Shown piece after piece: positions 62,705 to 64,000 of a stretch of DNA of 64,000 bases. This DNA is from JANQEU01 sp965228045 (GTDB taxonomy: Bacteria; Bacteroidota; Bacteroidia; Cytophagales; Cyclobacteriaceae): assembly GCA_965228045.1 (NCBI GenBank), contig OZ245789.1:1860001-1924000 (forward strand), given 5' to 3'. Below the pieces are notes generated by a model. That model did not search any database. It saw only the letters and a list, made by a program, of their open reading frames with translations, and was not told where the DNA came from. A program made the translations under genes and the position numbers. Numbering within the stretch: the first letter of the stretch is position 1; every line of letters starts with the position of its first letter.

Positions 62705-63295
62705 ATGCAGGATAAGATAAAGTTGGAAATTCTGGGATTATCCTCCAGTCAATCGCAGTCCGGGTCTTTTGCGCTGGTATTGGGAGAAGTAAGCGGCAAC
62801 AGACGTCTACCAATCATCATTGGCATGTTTGAGGCCCAGGCAATAGCGATTGAGATCGAAAAAATCACTCCGAATCGTCCTATGACTCATGATCTTTTCA
62901 AATCCTTTTCACACAATTTCGAATTCGACATCAAAGAGATCATTATTTCTGATCTAAAGGAAGGAGTTTTCTTTGCCAAGATCGTTTGTGGTAAGAATGG
63001 TGAGAAACTTGAGATTGATTCCCGTCCATCAGATGCCATTGCCATTGGTTTGAGATTCGGTGTTGACATTTATACTAATGAGTCCATATTGACTGAGGCG
63101 GGAATAGTACTAACCGATGAGACAGATGGAGAAATCACACAGATCAGGCCGGACGTTCAGGATGAATCCAAAAAACCACAAGATCTTGGTGATATGTCAT
63201 CTGAAAAACTGAATGAGCTTTTGGATAAAGCGCTGGCAGACGAGGATTACGAAAGAGCTGCCAAGATCAGGGACGAAATTAAGCGTCGCAACTAA
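62705..63295 (+). CDS. Bifunctional nuclease (BFN/DUF151) with UVR motif
   Basis: A 196-residue protein. Residues about 1-130 are a BFN domain: L-P-I-I-I-G-M-F-E-A-Q-A-I-A-I-E, R-P-M-T-H-D-L-F and S-R-P-S-D-A-I-A-I-G-L-R. Residues about 163-195 form a UVR motif (L-L-D-K-A-L-A-D-E-D-Y-E-R-A-A-K-I-R-D), as in UvrB/UvrC. The BFN plus UVR arrangement is also seen in plant BBD proteins. BFN members were reported to have DNase and RNase activity. It abuts etfA with no gap. Confidence 0.92.
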   Translation: MQDKIKLEILGLSSSQSQSGSFALVLGEVSGNRRLPIIIGMFEAQAIAIEIEKITPNRPMTHDLFKSFSHNFEFDIKEIIISDLKEGVFFAKIVCGKNGEKLEIDSRPSDAIAIGLRFGVDIYTNESILTEAGIVLTDETDGEITQIRPDVQDESKKPQDLGDMSSEKLNELLDKALADEDYERAAKIRDEIKRRN

Positions 63296-63301
63296 CTCCA
63301 A

Positions 63302-64000
63302 ATGGACATACTCAAGGCTGTATTCGGCATTGCATTTCTGATCGGCCTTGCATTCTTATTTTCCGGTAACAGGCGGTCCGTGGACTGGAAACTTGTTATT
63401 GCCGGTCTTGTGATTCAGGTGATCGTAGGATTTCTTATTGGGCAGGTTTCACTGGTTCAGGATTTTTTTTCTATCATTTCCAGTGGGTTTGTCAGGTTCC
63501 TGAATTTTGCCCTTAAAGGTGCTGAATTTCTATATGGTGATCTGGCGATAAATAGTGACAACAATGACGGCGCAAGACACAGTCTTGGTTTCCTTTTTGT
63601 CTTTCAGGCGCTTCCGACTGTGATATTCTTTTCGTCCGTCACTGCAGGCTTGTACTATCTCGGAGTCCTTCAAAAAATTGTTTTTGTTTTTGCCTGGGTG
63701 ATGACAAAAACCATGAGGTTGTCTGGGGCTGAAAGTTTGTCAGCCGCCGGAAATATATTTCTTGGTCAAACAGAGGCACCATTGCTGGTAAGACCATTTA
63801 TTGACAGAATGACCACATCGGAGTTGAATTGTCTTATGACCGGAGGCATGGCCACGATTGCCGGAAGCGTTCTCGGAGCCTATGTGTCATTTTTGGGGGG
63901 AGGTGACCCTGCTGCACAGGCTCGTTTTGCCACCTATCTGCTTAGTGCCTCGATCATGAATGCCCCTGCTGCCATTGTGATGGCAAAGATTTTTCTTCCT
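63302..64000 (+). CDS. NupC/CNT family nucleoside transporter, N-terminal part
   Basis: The frame is open from an ATG at 63302 to the end of the window (233 residues, no stop). Several hydrophobic helices are visible, and the segment L-G-Q-T-E-A-P-L-L-V-R-P is the nucleoside- and sodium-binding signature of concentrative nucleoside transporters. The full protein would be about 400 residues or more. It starts 6 bp after the bifunctional nuclease gene, so it may extend the etfB-etfA-BFN operon. Confidence 0.9.
   Translation, partial: MDILKAVFGIAFLIGLAFLFSGNRRSVDWKLVIAGLVIQVIVGFLIGQVSLVQDFFSIISSGFVRFLNFALKGAEFLYGDLAINSDNNDGARHSLGFLFVFQALPTVIFFSSVTAGLYYLGVLQKIVFVFAWVMTKTMRLSGAESLSAAGNIFLGQTEAPLLVRPFIDRMTTSELNCLMTGGMATIAGSVLGAYVSFLGGGDPAAQARFATYLLSASIMNAPAAIVMAKIFLP

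Noticed and set aside
1..64000. Mobile elements, CRISPR arrays, tRNA or rRNA genes
   Set aside because: Looked for transposase-like proteins, terminal repeats, spaced repeats and RNA-like intergenic sequence; none seen.

Overview
The window reads as chromosomal DNA of a free-living Bacteroidetes bacterium, most likely order Cytophagales. This is an inference from family content: DUF2452, DUF3127, DUF5777 and DUF2911 proteins, SiaB/SiaC partner-switching proteins, a TPR protein with a membrane-anchored LuxR-like helix-turn-helix, a BNR/sortilin-like secreted protein, and many lipoproteins with weak or absent Shine-Dalgarno sequences. I see no rRNA, tRNA, CRISPR array, insertion sequence or phage gene. 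Coding density is high, and many starts overlap the preceding stop by 1-20 bp.

Layout. 1-8.3 kb: end of a MacB-type ABC permease and a TolC, then a TetR-led RND efflux operon (TetR, TolC, adaptor, pump). 8.4-11.7 kb: membrane metallophosphoesterase, an unknown lipoprotein and a GH5 glycosidase. 11.8-17.4 kb: a second TetR-led operon with a LolA-like protein, two FtsX-type permeases, a LolD-type ATPase and a predicted outer-membrane protein. A 24-bp dyad sits just before the TetR start. 17.6 kb: YihY/BrkB membrane protein. 18.9-28 kb: a signalling island. One minus-strand operon runs SiaB-like kinase, SiaC-like phosphoprotein, coiled-coil membrane protein, sodium/solute symporter and DUF4442 hot-dog protein. 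Divergent from it run a PilJ-like histidine kinase, a response regulator fused to a degenerate PP2C domain, and a 77-residue protein. An intact HAMP-SpoIIE phosphatase converges on these.

28-35.3 kb: small conserved families (DUF302, DUF2911, DUF3127, DUF2452, YceI, DUF5777), including a 45-residue membrane ORF, then a minus-strand operon of L-2-hydroxyglutarate oxidase, ThiF/rhodanese, DinB-like protein and a lipoprotein MsrB. 35.4-39 kb: a 1048-residue BNR-repeat secreted protein preceded by a strong stem-loop at its start codon, and a cytoplasmic MsrB. 39.3-45.1 kb: a second RND system (adaptor, pump, TolC). 45-57.4 kb: PBP4-type carboxypeptidase, Na+/H+ antiporter, GPP34 protein, lipoprotein, K+ channel, MFS transporter, GH15 enzyme, TPR-HTH regulator and fused trehalose-6-phosphate synthase/phosphatase. 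This stretch is rich in ion and trehalose functions. 57.5-64 kb: housekeeping genes (DnaQ-like exonuclease, DnaB helicase, TPR protein, EtfB, EtfA, bifunctional nuclease) and the start of a NupC nucleoside transporter.

The best candidate for an under-described system is the 18.9-28 kb island. It puts a two-component pathway next to a Sia-type partner switch, with one apparently catalytic and one apparently degenerate PP2C domain and a sodium symporter inside the SiaBC operon.
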